A stretch of DNA of 18,204 nucleotides from DATBHZ01 sp036557185 (GCA_036557185.1 DATBHZ010000056.1:1-18204), one strand, 5' to 3'; positions 1 through 7,001 are shown, counted from the stretch's first letter. Translations and numbers: made by a program. The notes: generated from the letters alone by a model not told the origin.

Positions 1-96
1 GCACAGCGCGAGCGGGCCGTCGTCGGGGCCGTCCTCGAGATATGCGAAGTCGACGCCGTTCGCGCCGACGTGCCGGATCGTCGATGGGTCTGCCAT
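1..96 (-). CDS. Alpha/beta-hydrolase-like protein, N-terminal 32 residues only
   Basis: An open frame on the minus strand starts at an ATG (complement of 94-96) and runs off the left edge of the window. The visible peptide begins MADPSTIRHVGANGVDFAY and continues LEDGPDDGPLALC. The pattern 'V..NGV.F.YLE.G..DGPL.L' is typical of the first two beta strands of alpha/beta-hydrolase-fold enzymes (epoxide hydrolase or haloalkane dehalogenase-like), where an HGFP oxyanion motif would follow just outside the window. The catalytic triad is not visible, so the substrate cannot be named. The gene is divergent from the MarR regulator, so it could be a target of that regulator; this is inference. Confidence 0.55.
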   Translation of the reverse strand, partial: MADPSTIRHVGANGVDFAYLEDGPDDGPLALC

Positions 97-104
97 GCGT
101 GCGG

Positions 105-110
105 AATCTA
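105..110 (-). promoter_or_regulatory. Candidate -10 element of the leftward hydrolase gene
   Basis: Read on the minus strand, TAGATT lies 8 bases before the ATG at 96. No Shine-Dalgarno sequence lies between them. This fits a leaderless transcript, but the -35 region is not convincing. Confidence 0.35.
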
Positions 111-158
111 GGCGGACCGCTGCCGAGAGCCACAGGGCCGCCAGCCGCGAACGTGGGC

Positions 159-187
159 TTGCTTACCTAGCTCATCATTCGTAAGCT
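159..187 (+). promoter_or_regulatory. Promoter with overlapping inverted repeat, probable MarR operator
   Basis: TTGCTT (159-164) and TAAGCT (182-187) are spaced by exactly 17 bases, a good sigma-70-type arrangement, and the start codon follows 7 bases after the -10. A perfect inverted repeat, GCTTAC (161-166) and GTAAGC (181-186), sits on top of both hexamers. Its arms are centred 20 bases apart, about two helical turns. A repressor bound here would block RNA polymerase. MarR proteins commonly autoregulate through such dyads; assignment to this regulator is inference from adjacency. Confidence 0.55.
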
Positions 188-194
188 AACGGTC

Positions 195-653
195 TTGGTC
201 CTCCAGGACGACGAGCCCGTCGGCCGCATGCTCGCGCTCACGCACAAGCTGATCCACGCGCGCTTCGACGCGAACCTCGCAGAGCAGGGGTCGAGCTTCG
301 CGACCTGGATCGTCCTGCGGTACGCGATCGAGGGAGGCTTCAGCCAGCGGCAGCTCGCGGACGAGATGCGCATCGAAGCGCCGACGCTGGTTCGTCGCCT
401 CGACCGGATGGAGCGCGACGGGCTCGTCGAGCGCAGGCGTGACCCGAACGACCGCCGAGTGGTGCGCATCCATGTCACACGGGCCGGCAAGCAGCTGCAC
501 GACAAGCTCCTGCGCGTCGTGATCGCATCGAACGAGGAGCTCCGCTCCCTGCTCTCTGCCGACGAGGAGCGCGTGCTGCAAGGGCTCCTGCATCGCGTCT
601 ACGACCACTACACAACCGACGAAGGGATCGCCAGTGCCGCCGAACAACGCTGA
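195..653 (+). CDS. MarR-family transcriptional regulator
   Basis: A 152-residue protein, the usual MarR length. The winged helix-turn-helix spans about residues 49-96. It has SQRQLADEM as the helix before the turn, APTLVRRLDRMERDGLVER as the recognition helix, and DPNDRRVVRIHVT as the wing, with the conserved D-x-R-R. Flanking helices form the dimerisation region. MarR regulators are dimeric repressors that are usually released by small aromatic or lipophilic ligands. The start is TTG at 195: upstream in-frame codons contain no ATG or GTG before the stop at 168, and a -10 lies 7 bases upstream, suggesting a leaderless mRNA. The last 20 bases overlap the GTG start of the ABC ATPase, so it probably controls its own operon, an ABC exporter. 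The ligand is unknown. Confidence 0.9.
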   Translation: MVLQDDEPVGRMLALTHKLIHARFDANLAEQGSSFATWIVLRYAIEGGFSQRQLADEMRIEAPTLVRRLDRMERDGLVERRRDPNDRRVVRIHVTRAGKQLHDKLLRVVIASNEELRSLLSADEERVLQGLLHRVYDHYTTDEGIASAAEQR

Positions 654-1593
654 CGAGGTCATCACGATGGAGTCGCTCACCAAGGTGTACCCGGGCAACA
701 TCCGCGCGGTCGACTCGCTCACACTGTCGGTGTACTCCGGGGAGATCTTCGGGTTGCTCGGACCGAACGGTGCGGGCAAGACCACGACCGCCGGCATGCT
801 CACGACCAGGGTCATCCCCACGAGCGGCTCGGCGATCGTGGGCGGGGTTGACGTCGTCGCGCATCCGACGGCGGCGAAGCAGGTGATCGGTGTCGTTCCC
901 CAGACGAACACGCTCGATCGGGCGCTCAGCGTCTGGGAGAACCTCTACTTCCACGGCCGCTTCTTCGGCATGAGCGCGAAGACCGCCAAGTCCGAAGCTA
1001 CGCGCCTGCTTGACCAGTTCCGCCTCGCCGACCGCGCGAAGGTCGACGTGGGCGCGCTCTCCGGAGGCATGGCGCAACGCCTCATGGTGGCGCGGGCGAT
1101 CATGCACCGCCCCGCCATCCTGTTCCTCGACGAGCCGACCGCCGGCCTCGACCCGCAGAGCCGCATCGCGCTGTGGGACATCCTCGGCGAGCTCCACGGC
1201 GAGGGGCAGACCATCCTCCTGACCACGCACTACATGGAAGAGGCGGACCAGCTCTGCGACCGGCTGGCCATCATCGACCACGGCAAGCTCCTCGCCATCG
1301 ACACTCCGGCGAAGCTCAAGCAGTCGGTCGGTGTCGACGCGATGGTCACCGTGAGCGCGCCGGGCGACCTCGACAAGCTCGCGCGTGTTCTGGACGACGA
1401 GATCGTCGCGGCGACGCGCGTCGAGCACGCCGACAGCGTGGTGCGCGTCTGGGTGAAGCAGACCCACGGCGTGCTCCCCGCGATCGTCGAAGCGTCGGAG
1501 CGGAACGGCTTCACGGTGACCGACCTCTCGGCCACCGAACCGACCCTCGAGACGGTCTTCATCAACCTCACCGGAAAGGACCTCCGCGAATGA
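634..1593 (+). CDS. ABC exporter ATP-binding protein, DrrA type
   Basis: A 319-residue cytoplasmic ATPase that would power the adjacent permease. Walker A is GPNGAGKT (43-50), the Q-loop glutamine is Q90, the signature is LSGGM (142-146), Walker B is ILFLDEP (162-168), and the H-loop histidine is H199. The roughly 100-residue C-terminal extension ending EPTLETVFINLTGK is the DUF4162-type tail of the daunorubicin-resistance (DrrA) family. I prefer the GTG at 634 over the ATG at 667. The first beta strand (VITMESLTKVY) needs the upstream residues, and GAAGGG lies 7 bases before the GTG. The start overlaps the MarR frame by 20 bases, and the stop overlaps the permease ATG. The likely role is drug, lipid or antibiotic efflux; the substrate is not deducible. 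Confidence 0.93.
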   Translation: MPPNNADEVITMESLTKVYPGNIRAVDSLTLSVYSGEIFGLLGPNGAGKTTTAGMLTTRVIPTSGSAIVGGVDVVAHPTAAKQVIGVVPQTNTLDRALSVWENLYFHGRFFGMSAKTAKSEATRLLDQFRLADRAKVDVGALSGGMAQRLMVARAIMHRPAILFLDEPTAGLDPQSRIALWDILGELHGEGQTILLTTHYMEEADQLCDRLAIIDHGKLLAIDTPAKLKQSVGVDAMVTVSAPGDLDKLARVLDDEIVAATRVEHADSVVRVWVKQTHGVLPAIVEASERNGFTVTDLSATEPTLETVFINLTGKDLRE

Positions 1594-2435
1594 CCGTGAC
1601 AGCGATCCCCACGCAGGCCGAGCTGGTCCCCGACCGCACTCCCGAAGCCGCCTCGCGCACGGCGTTCAAGGCCCTGCTCCTGCGCGATCTCGTCGTGCTC
1701 CGCAAGAGCCTCCAGGAGTTCCTGCCGCGCACGCTGCTGCAACCGTTGCTGCTCGTCTTCGTGTTCACGTACGTCTTCCCGAAGATCGGGCAGGGGGTCG
1801 GCGGCTCAGGAGCGGGAGCGGCTGAGTTCTCGACCGCGCTCGTGGCCGGCGTCGTCGGGCTGGCGATCATGTTCCAGGGCATCCAGTCGGTCGCGCTGCC
1901 GATGGTGCAGGAGTTCGGCTACACGCGCGAGATCGAGGACCGCGTGCTCGCGCCGATGCCGGTCGCGATGGTCGCGGTCGAGAAGGTGGTCGCAGGCGGT
2001 CTCAACGGCCTCTTCTCGGCGCTGCTCGTGTTCCCCATCGCGACGATCGTGCCGGTGACGCCCGTCCATCTCGACATCAACTGGCCCATCCTCATCACGC
2101 TGATGCCGCTCGCCTGTTACATGTGTGGCGCGCTCGGTCTCGCGTTCGGGACACGTTTCGAGCCGCGGACCGTGCCGTTGCTGTTCGGGGTGATCGTGCT
2201 CCCGCTGACCTTCCTCGGCGCGATCTACTACCCGTGGCAGTCCCTGGCATCCATCCGGTGGCTGCAGATCTTCGTGCTGGTGAACCCGCTCGTCTACATG
2301 TGCGAGGGATTCCGGGCCGCGCTCACGCCGGCGCCGCACATGACCCTCTGGGCCGTGTACCCCGCGCTGATCGGCTTCTCGGCGCTGTTCACCTGGACCG
2401 GTCTCTCAGGTTTCAAGAAGCGGGTCCTGAGCTGA
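1590..2435 (+). CDS. ABC-2 type transporter permease, DrrB type
   Basis: A 281-residue integral membrane protein translationally coupled to the ATPase through an ATGA overlap (1590-1593). After a polar N-terminus of about 45 residues, hydrophobic segments begin with TLLQPLLLVFVFTYVF. Further segments include one around FSTALVAGVVGLAIMF, the central GLFSALLVFPIATIV, LACYMCGALGLAFG and LFGVIVLPLTFLGAIYY, and a last one before FKKRVLS. The pattern of about six helices, with the amphipathic EFGYTREIEDRVLAPMP loop, is characteristic of ABC-2 (DrrB/NodJ) permeases, which dimerise with two copies of the ATPase. The 'TR.IEDR.LAPMP' loop corresponds to the conserved coupling region of this family. The operon with MarR suggests inducible efflux. 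Confidence 0.9.
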   Translation: MTVTAIPTQAELVPDRTPEAASRTAFKALLLRDLVVLRKSLQEFLPRTLLQPLLLVFVFTYVFPKIGQGVGGSGAGAAEFSTALVAGVVGLAIMFQGIQSVALPMVQEFGYTREIEDRVLAPMPVAMVAVEKVVAGGLNGLFSALLVFPIATIVPVTPVHLDINWPILITLMPLACYMCGALGLAFGTRFEPRTVPLLFGVIVLPLTFLGAIYYPWQSLASIRWLQIFVLVNPLVYMCEGFRAALTPAPHMTLWAVYPALIGFSALFTWTGLSGFKKRVLS

Positions 2436-2480
2436 ATCGCTGAATCCGAGAGCGACGTTCGCCGACAAGTGATTTATGGG

Positions 2481-2486
2481 TATCCT
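2481..2486 (+). promoter_or_regulatory. Candidate -10 element of the MBL-hydrolase gene
   Basis: TATCCT lies 10 bases before the preferred ATG at 2497. It follows the end of the efflux operon after 45 bases, so this gene probably has its own promoter. The -35 region around 2458-2463 is weak. A run of seven Cs (2487-2493) lies between it and the start. Confidence 0.35.
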
Positions 2487-2496
2487 CCCCCCCGTT

Positions 2497-3384
2497 ATGG
2501 AGGGGGTGACCGTAACGTTCCAGGGCGTCCGGGGATCGACGCCGTGCGACGGCCCCGATCTCGCCCGCTACGGCGGCAGCACCTCGTGCGTCGTCGTCGA
2601 GGCAGCCGGTCACGACCCGATCCTCTTCGACCTCGGCACCGGCCTGCGCAACTACGGGATGCAGCTCATGGAGGCCGGCCGCATGGAGAGCTTCCGCGGC
2701 TCCGCGTTGGTGAGCCACCTCCACTGGGATCACGTGCAGGGCATCCCGTTCTTCGTGCCGCTGCACTGCCAGGACACGCTGCTCGACGTGTACGGCCCGC
2801 GGCAGTCCGACGGACCGCTCGCCGAGGTGTTCGAAGGCATGATGCGTCCGCCCTACTTCCCGATCCGTCCCGGGCAGCTCGAGGGGAGCCTGGGGTTCCA
2901 CGACGTCGGGGACGACGACTTCCCGCTGGGTGACGCGAAGGTTCGGTCGCGCTGGATACGCCACGTCGGCCCGACGCTCGGTTACAGGCTCGACTGGCAG
3001 GGCGTGTCGATCGCGTACCTCTCGGACCACAGCCAGGGCTCGAACGACGGTCCGGGCGACGAGTACGTGCCCGACGACGTGCTCGACCTCTGTGACGGCG
3101 TCGATCTCCTGATCCACGACGCCCAGCACACGATCAACGAGTTCGAGGCGAAGCGCCACTGGGGCCACTGCACGAACGAGTACGCGCTCCACGTCGCCAA
3201 GCAGTCCGGTGCGCAGCGACTCGTCCTGTTCCATCACGATCCGATCCACACCGACGACGCGCTCGACTTGATCGCGGCGGTGTCCCGGGATCGGGGCGCG
3301 CAGCTCGGCCTCGGAGACGTGATCGCGGCGGCGGAGGGCATGCAGCTCCGACTCGCTCCGCCGCACGCTCCTTCGGCACAGTAG
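2497..3384 (+). CDS. Metallo-beta-lactamase-fold metal-dependent hydrolase
   Basis: A 295-residue protein with the metallo-beta-lactamase fold. It opens with the strand VTVTFQGVRGSTP, typical of PhnP/RNase Z-like and class-III phosphodiesterase-like members. The metal-binding motif is HLHWDH (74-79). Later ligands are probably H156, D177 in LSDH, H207 or H211 in HDAQHT, and H246/H247 in LFHHDP. These would hold two metal ions for hydrolysis of a phosphodiester or related ester. HWGHCT (221-226) is a further conserved-looking histidine cluster. The start at 2497 makes the first strand begin normally. An ATG at 2476 would add seven residues but has no supporting signal, and the GTG at 2506 has GGAGG only 2 bases away. 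The substrate is unknown. Confidence 0.85.
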   Translation: MEGVTVTFQGVRGSTPCDGPDLARYGGSTSCVVVEAAGHDPILFDLGTGLRNYGMQLMEAGRMESFRGSALVSHLHWDHVQGIPFFVPLHCQDTLLDVYGPRQSDGPLAEVFEGMMRPPYFPIRPGQLEGSLGFHDVGDDDFPLGDAKVRSRWIRHVGPTLGYRLDWQGVSIAYLSDHSQGSNDGPGDEYVPDDVLDLCDGVDLLIHDAQHTINEFEAKRHWGHCTNEYALHVAKQSGAQRLVLFHHDPIHTDDALDLIAAVSRDRGAQLGLGDVIAAAEGMQLRLAPPHAPSAQ

Positions 3385-3417
3385 ACCCCGCACGAGCCGA
3401 GCTGAGAGCCTGGGGTC

Positions 3418-3933
3418 ATGGGAAGCGCCGACGTCTCACGCGAGCCAGACATCCTCGATCCCGACGCGGCGTCGTTCCGTTCGGTGCTCGGTCACTTCGC
3501 GACGGGCATCACCGTGATCACCGCGATGGACGGCGACGAGCCCGTCGGTCTGGCCGCGAACTCGTTCACCTCGGTGTCGCTCGACCCTCCGCTCGTGCTG
3601 TTCTGCGCCGCGAAGTCTTCCACGACGTGGCCGCGCATCCAACGGTCCGGGCACTTCACGGTCAACGTGCTCGACGAGCACCAGGAGCACGTCTCGCAGC
3701 TCTTCGCGGAACGCGGCGCGGATCGGTTCGGAGCCATCGGCTGGAGCGTCGGGACGAAGGGTCCCATCCTCGACGACGTGCATGCGTTCCTCGACTGCAC
3801 GATCGAGGCGGAGCACGACGCGGGCGATCACATCATCGTGGTGGGCAGGGTCCACAAGTTGGGGCTGACGGCCGACGCCGGGCCTCTCCTCTTCTATCAA
3901 GGACGCTACGGGCGTCTGCTGGGAGGTTCGTAG
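3418..3933 (+). CDS. Flavin reductase-like, FMN-binding protein
   Basis: A 171-residue protein of the flavin reductase (HpaC/DIM6-NTAB) family. It has the N-terminal FRSVLGHFATGITVITA strand-helix, and then GLAANSFTSVSLDPPLVLF with the Ser/Thr cluster that binds FMN phosphate in this family. These are followed by SGHFTVNVLDEHQEHVSQLFA and the C-terminal PLLFYQGRYGRL. Members reduce FMN or FAD with NAD(P)H and often feed a partner monooxygenase. No monooxygenase is present in the window. The start ATG has no good Shine-Dalgarno sequence (GGGG is only 2 bases away). The epimerase-like gene begins 2 bases after its stop, so the two are very likely co-transcribed. Confidence 0.88.
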   Translation: MGSADVSREPDILDPDAASFRSVLGHFATGITVITAMDGDEPVGLAANSFTSVSLDPPLVLFCAAKSSTTWPRIQRSGHFTVNVLDEHQEHVSQLFAERGADRFGAIGWSVGTKGPILDDVHAFLDCTIEAEHDAGDHIIVVGRVHKLGLTADAGPLLFYQGRYGRLLGGS

Positions 3934-3935
3934 CC

Positions 3936-4475
3936 ATGGCAACCGTCACGCCATCCGACACGATCCGCGGGGTGGTGATCGTCGAGCCGAAGGTGTGGGA
4001 GGACGACCGGGGGATGTTCGCCGAGACGTTCCGCCAGGAATGGCTCCCCGAGGGCTCGCCGCAGATGATCCAGGGGAACCGGGCGGACCGGAGCGCCGAC
4101 ACGCTCGTCGGTTTGCACTACCACCGGTTCCAGGCGGACTACTGGTACGTGCCGTTCGGCAAGGTGCTCGCCGCGCTGCACGACCTGCGTGCCTCGTCGC
4201 CCACGCGGGGCAAGTCGCTCACCGTGCAGCTCGACGGCGTGGACCACCGCGGGCTGTACATCCCTCGTGGTGTGGCGCACGGCTTCTACGCGATCACCGA
4301 CGCGACCATCACCTATCTCGTCGACGGCTACTACAACCCCGACGACGAGCTCGGCGTGAAGTGGAGCGACCCGACGATGCAGATCGAGTGGCCCGGGACC
4401 TCTCCGACCCTGTCGAAGCGCGACCAGTCCAACCCGCTGATCGCGGACATCCCTGCCGACCTCGTACCCGCCTGA
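3936..4475 (+). CDS. RmlC-like cupin, dTDP-4-dehydrorhamnose 3,5-epimerase family
   Basis: A 179-residue protein matching the length and order of RmlC (RfbC). It has an N-terminal DDRGMFAETFRQEW segment, GLHYHRFQAD (59-68) with the putative catalytic base H61, and DLRASSPTRGK (83-93). LYIPRGVAHGFYAI (107-120) follows with H115, then the tyrosine pair near 132-133, and WSDPTMQIEWP (143-153). RmlC acts in dTDP-L-rhamnose synthesis. Two family positions differ as I align them: the Arg of the usual RGLH motif is V58, and the Lys of the usual QxKL strand is D68. It may therefore act on another nucleotide sugar or be a non-rhamnose relative. No other rhamnose gene is nearby. GGGAGG at 3921-3926 lies 9 bases before the ATG, inside the preceding gene. 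Confidence 0.83.
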   Translation: MATVTPSDTIRGVVIVEPKVWEDDRGMFAETFRQEWLPEGSPQMIQGNRADRSADTLVGLHYHRFQADYWYVPFGKVLAALHDLRASSPTRGKSLTVQLDGVDHRGLYIPRGVAHGFYAITDATITYLVDGYYNPDDELGVKWSDPTMQIEWPGTSPTLSKRDQSNPLIADIPADLVPA

Positions 4476-4476
4476 T

Positions 4477-4878
4477 CTATCGCCGAGCCAGCCGCTGGTA
4501 CAGCTCGCAGCCGACACAGAACAGGCCCACCGCCGCGAGCGCGCACACGATCGCGGCGATGATCGTCACGAGGTCGGCGATGTCGCCCAGGCCGAGTGAT
4601 CCCACGACCGCCGCGAGCGCGAGGAGCGCCAGGACCACGAGCCCGTGCATGCGCACGGGAGCCGGCTCCTCGAGCGTGTTGGGCGGGCCGATGCGCGGGG
4701 CGACGAAGCGATGCCAGCAGCGGAGGGCCGGGCCCCGGTCACCCAGCACGAGGTCGCCGAGGATCAGGAGCGCCACCGGGATCGGGGCCCACCACCAGCC
4801 GAAGACGTATCCGGCGAGCAGCAAGACGCTGGAGACGCCCTGCTCGACGCGGTGGAACCGGAGGTCGACGGCGGACAC
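4477..4878 (-). CDS. DUF4395 family membrane protein
   Basis: A 133-residue, four-helix membrane protein. Hydrophobic segments lie at about residues 13-25, 29-45, 78-95 and 101-121. The RCWHRFVAPRIGPPNTLEEP loop and the C-terminal FCVGCELY with a C-x-x-C (C121, C124) match the DUF4395 family, where a 'GCE.Y' ending is characteristic. The function is unknown. The CxxC and frequent association of the family with thiol-redox proteins suggest a redox role, but that is inference. The start is GTG at 4878, with TATCGT on the minus strand 6 bases upstream. Its TAG stop lies one base beyond the stop of the convergent epimerase-like gene, so no terminator fits between them. Confidence 0.8.
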   Translation of the reverse strand: MSAVDLRFHRVEQGVSSVLLLAGYVFGWWWAPIPVALLILGDLVLGDRGPALRCWHRFVAPRIGPPNTLEEPAPVRMHGLVVLALLALAAVVGSLGLGDIADLVTIIAAIVCALAAVGLFCVGCELYQRLARR

Positions 4879-4884
4879 GGCGGG

Positions 4885-4890
4885 ACGATA
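4885..4890 (-). promoter_or_regulatory. Candidate -10 element of the DUF4395 gene
   Basis: TATCGT on the minus strand is 6 bases before the GTG start at 4878. This is the spacing expected if transcription starts at the start codon. No Shine-Dalgarno sequence is present. The -35 is weak. Confidence 0.4.
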
Positions 4891-4967
4891 ACTCCCGGCT
4901 CTGCGGTGTCCGCATTGCCTCGTTCGACCGTCGTCGGCGCGGCTTTTTGGGCACTCCAGCCGTCGCC

Positions 4968-4982
4968 ACCACGCTGCGTGGT
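4968..4982. promoter_or_regulatory. Perfect dyad upstream of the ftsH-like gene, possible operator
   Basis: ACCACG-CTG-CGTGGT is a perfect 6-3-6 inverted repeat in the 220-base gap (4879-5098) between the divergent DUF4395 and FtsH-like genes. A weak -10-like TACACT follows at 4986-4991, so the dyad would fall in the promoter spacer. It is not followed by a T-run, so a terminator is unlikely. Apart from this and the short signals near each start, I see nothing else in the gap. Confidence 0.3.
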
Positions 4983-5098
4983 CATTACACTGCTGAGCGG
5001 GTGACCGGAGCGAGCTCCGGGTGGGAGAGCGAACACAAAGGCATGGTCACGGACCTCGAGGGCACGCCGAGAGTCTCCGTGGGATCAGAGGACGGTGC

Positions 5099-6973
5099 AT
5101 GGACGTTCGGATGCTCGGCTCCGCGGAGGTGTTGCGGGGCTCCGTGGGCGACGTTGCGATCACTCGGGAGCGCAGCCGCCTCTGGCGCGTGGTGCGCATC
5201 TCCGCGATCCTCACCCTGGTCTGCGGTTTCCTCTACTGGCGCCTCCTGTCCGGCAACCCGGTCCGGCTGGGCTGGCCGCACATCACGCTCTCCGAGCAGA
5301 TGCAGCAGTTCCTGCCGGGGATCCTGCTCGTCATCGTGCTCGGGCTCGTGCTCGTCCTCCCGCTCACCCTGGCCGGTCGCTCACCGCATGCGCAGTTCCG
5401 TCCGAGCGAGATCCCGGTCACGTTCGACGACGTCGTCGGCCTCGGGATCGTGCGGGACGAGGTCGTCAAGACGCTGAACCTGTTCCTGGCTTACAAGACC
5501 TTCCGTGACCGGATGGGAGGCACGCCGCGCCGGGCGATCCTGTTCGAGGGCCCACCCGGAACCGGCAAGACCCACATGGCCAAGGCGATGGCGCGCGAGG
5601 CGGGTGTGCCGTTCCTGTACGTGTCGGCCAGCGCCTTTCAGTCGATGTACTACGGCCAGACGAACCGGAAGATCCGCTCCTTCTTCCGGACGCTGCGCAA
5701 GATCGCGCGTCACGAGGGCGGCGCGATCGGGTTCATCGAGGAGATCGACGCGATCGCCGGCGCGCGCTCGGGGATGCGCGCCAAGTCCTCGCCGCTGTTC
5801 CTCGAGCCACTGAACGGGCGCAACACCGAGCCCTCCGACATGCGCGAGGGGATCACCGGTGTCGTGAACGAGCTCCTCGTGCAGATGCAGTCGTTCGACG
5901 AACCGACGGCGATGGGTCGCGTGCGCGGATGGTGGATCGACCGGCTCAACCGGTACCTGCCCGCGCACAGCCAGCTGCAAAAGGGCGTGCCGCAGTCCGC
6001 GAACATCCTCGTGATAGGTGCGACGAACCGTGCGACCGATCTTGACCCTGCGCTCCTCCGACCCGGCCGGTTCGACCGTTCGATCCACTTCGACCTGCCC
6101 GGGCGCGCGGGTCGTCGCGAGATCATCGACTACTACCTCGACAAGAAGGCGCACGTTCCCGAGCTCGACAAGGAGGAGCTGCGCGATCAGCTCGCGGCGA
6201 TGACGTTCGGCTACTCGCCGGTGATGATCGAGCACCTCTTCGACGAGGCGCTCGTCTGGGCGCTGCGCGACGGAGAGGACGCCATGGAGTGGAGACACAT
6301 CCAGCAGGCGAAGCTCACCGAGGAGATCGGTCTCGCGCAGCCCGTCGAGTACACGGAGCAGGAGAAGCTCACGATCGCGACCCACGAGTCGGGTCACGCA
6401 GTTGTCGCGCATCTCGCAGGGAGCGACCGCAAGCTCGAGGTGTTGAGCATCATCAAGCGCAAGGACGCGCTGGGCCTCCTGGCCCACTCTGACGCCGAGG
6501 AGCGCTTCACGCGCACCCGTTCCGAGATGATCGCCGCGATCCAGATCGCGTTCGGCGGCATGATCTCCGAGGAGCTGTTCTTCGGGGAATCGGGCACGGG
6601 ACCGGGCGGGGACCTCGCAGCGGCCACCAGGCTCGCCGCGCAGATGGTCGGCGCGTTCGGCATGGCCGGCACGCTCGTGAGCTTCGAGGCCGTCGAGCCG
6701 GGTCCGGTCAGTCAAGGCATCGTCGCCCGAGTGCTCGCCGACGACGAAGCACGTACCGCCGTCGAGCGGTTGCTCGAGCGCGCACGTGAGGACGTGCGGC
6801 AGCTCCTCGACCAGCATCGCTATCTGGTAATCGCGCTGCGCGACACCCTGATGGAGCGGGAGGAGCTCGTCGGCGAGGAGATCATCGACGTGCTCCAGCA
6901 CGCGCAGGCCGTGCACGACCTGGAGCTCGCGCCCGCGGGCACGAACGACGCAACGGGTCGCGAGCGCCACTAA
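5099..6973 (+). CDS. FtsH-like membrane-anchored AAA+ zinc metalloprotease, divergent
   Basis: A 624-residue protein with FtsH architecture. Two membrane segments (about 34-50 and 71-92) flank a very short loop, unlike the roughly 70-residue periplasmic domain of classical FtsH. The AAA domain has Walker A GPPGTGKT (151-158), a pore loop QSMYYG (181-186), and a Walker B that reads GFIEEIDA, with Glu where the family has Asp (E214). The second-region-of-homology motif NRATDLDPALLRPGRFDR (310-327) is intact. About 60 extra residues (roughly 228-298) lie between Walker B and the ATN motif. The protease domain has HESGH (429-433) and the likely third zinc ligand D505 in GGDLAAAT. The expected role is ATP-driven turnover of membrane proteins. 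The start is ATG 5099, with AGAGGA 6 bases upstream. A GTG at 5021 would add 26 unlikely residues. Confidence 0.9.
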   Translation: MDVRMLGSAEVLRGSVGDVAITRERSRLWRVVRISAILTLVCGFLYWRLLSGNPVRLGWPHITLSEQMQQFLPGILLVIVLGLVLVLPLTLAGRSPHAQFRPSEIPVTFDDVVGLGIVRDEVVKTLNLFLAYKTFRDRMGGTPRRAILFEGPPGTGKTHMAKAMAREAGVPFLYVSASAFQSMYYGQTNRKIRSFFRTLRKIARHEGGAIGFIEEIDAIAGARSGMRAKSSPLFLEPLNGRNTEPSDMREGITGVVNELLVQMQSFDEPTAMGRVRGWWIDRLNRYLPAHSQLQKGVPQSANILVIGATNRATDLDPALLRPGRFDRSIHFDLPGRAGRREIIDYYLDKKAHVPELDKEELRDQLAAMTFGYSPVMIEHLFDEALVWALRDGEDAMEWRHIQQAKLTEEIGLAQPVEYTEQEKLTIATHESGHAVVAHLAGSDRKLEVLSIIKRKDALGLLAHSDAEERFTRTRSEMIAAIQIAFGGMISEELFFGESGTGPGGDLAAATRLAAQMVGAFGMAGTLVSFEAVEPGPVSQGIVARVLADDEARTAVERLLERAREDVRQLLDQHRYLVIALRDTLMEREELVGEEIIDVLQHAQAVHDLELAPAGTNDATGRERH

Positions 6974-6979
6974 CCGAGG

Positions 6980-6996
6980 GAGCCGTTTCGCGGCTC
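6980..6996 (+). terminator. Hairpin after the ftsH-like gene, possible terminator
   Basis: GAGCCG (6980-6985), loop TTTCG and CGGCTC (6991-6996) form a perfect 6-bp GC-rich stem 6 bases after the TAA stop. There is no T-run, so it would be a U-less, actinobacterial-style terminator at best. It also overlaps the expected -35 zone of the next gene. Confidence 0.35.
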
Positions 6997-7001
6997 GCTG
7001 G

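Noticed and set aside
2484..2503. CCTCC...GGAGG dyad at the start of the MBL-hydrolase gene as a regulatory hairpin
   Set aside because: If transcription starts near 2493-2497 the left arm is not in the RNA. The C-run and G-run make such pairings easy by chance.
3384..3417. GACCCC...GGGGTC inverted repeat before the flavin reductase
   Set aside because: Six-base arms with a 22-base loop are weak in GC-rich DNA, and there is no T-run or promoter match to support a role.
5021..5098. Upstream GTG start for the FtsH-like protein
   Set aside because: The added 26 residues are Arg/Gly/His-rich and unlike the family. The ATG at 5099 has AGAGGA at good spacing.
4596..5477. 293-residue plus-strand open frame over the DUF4395 gene and ftsH start
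   Set aside because: Arg/Ser/Pro-rich shadow that conflicts with two well-supported genes.
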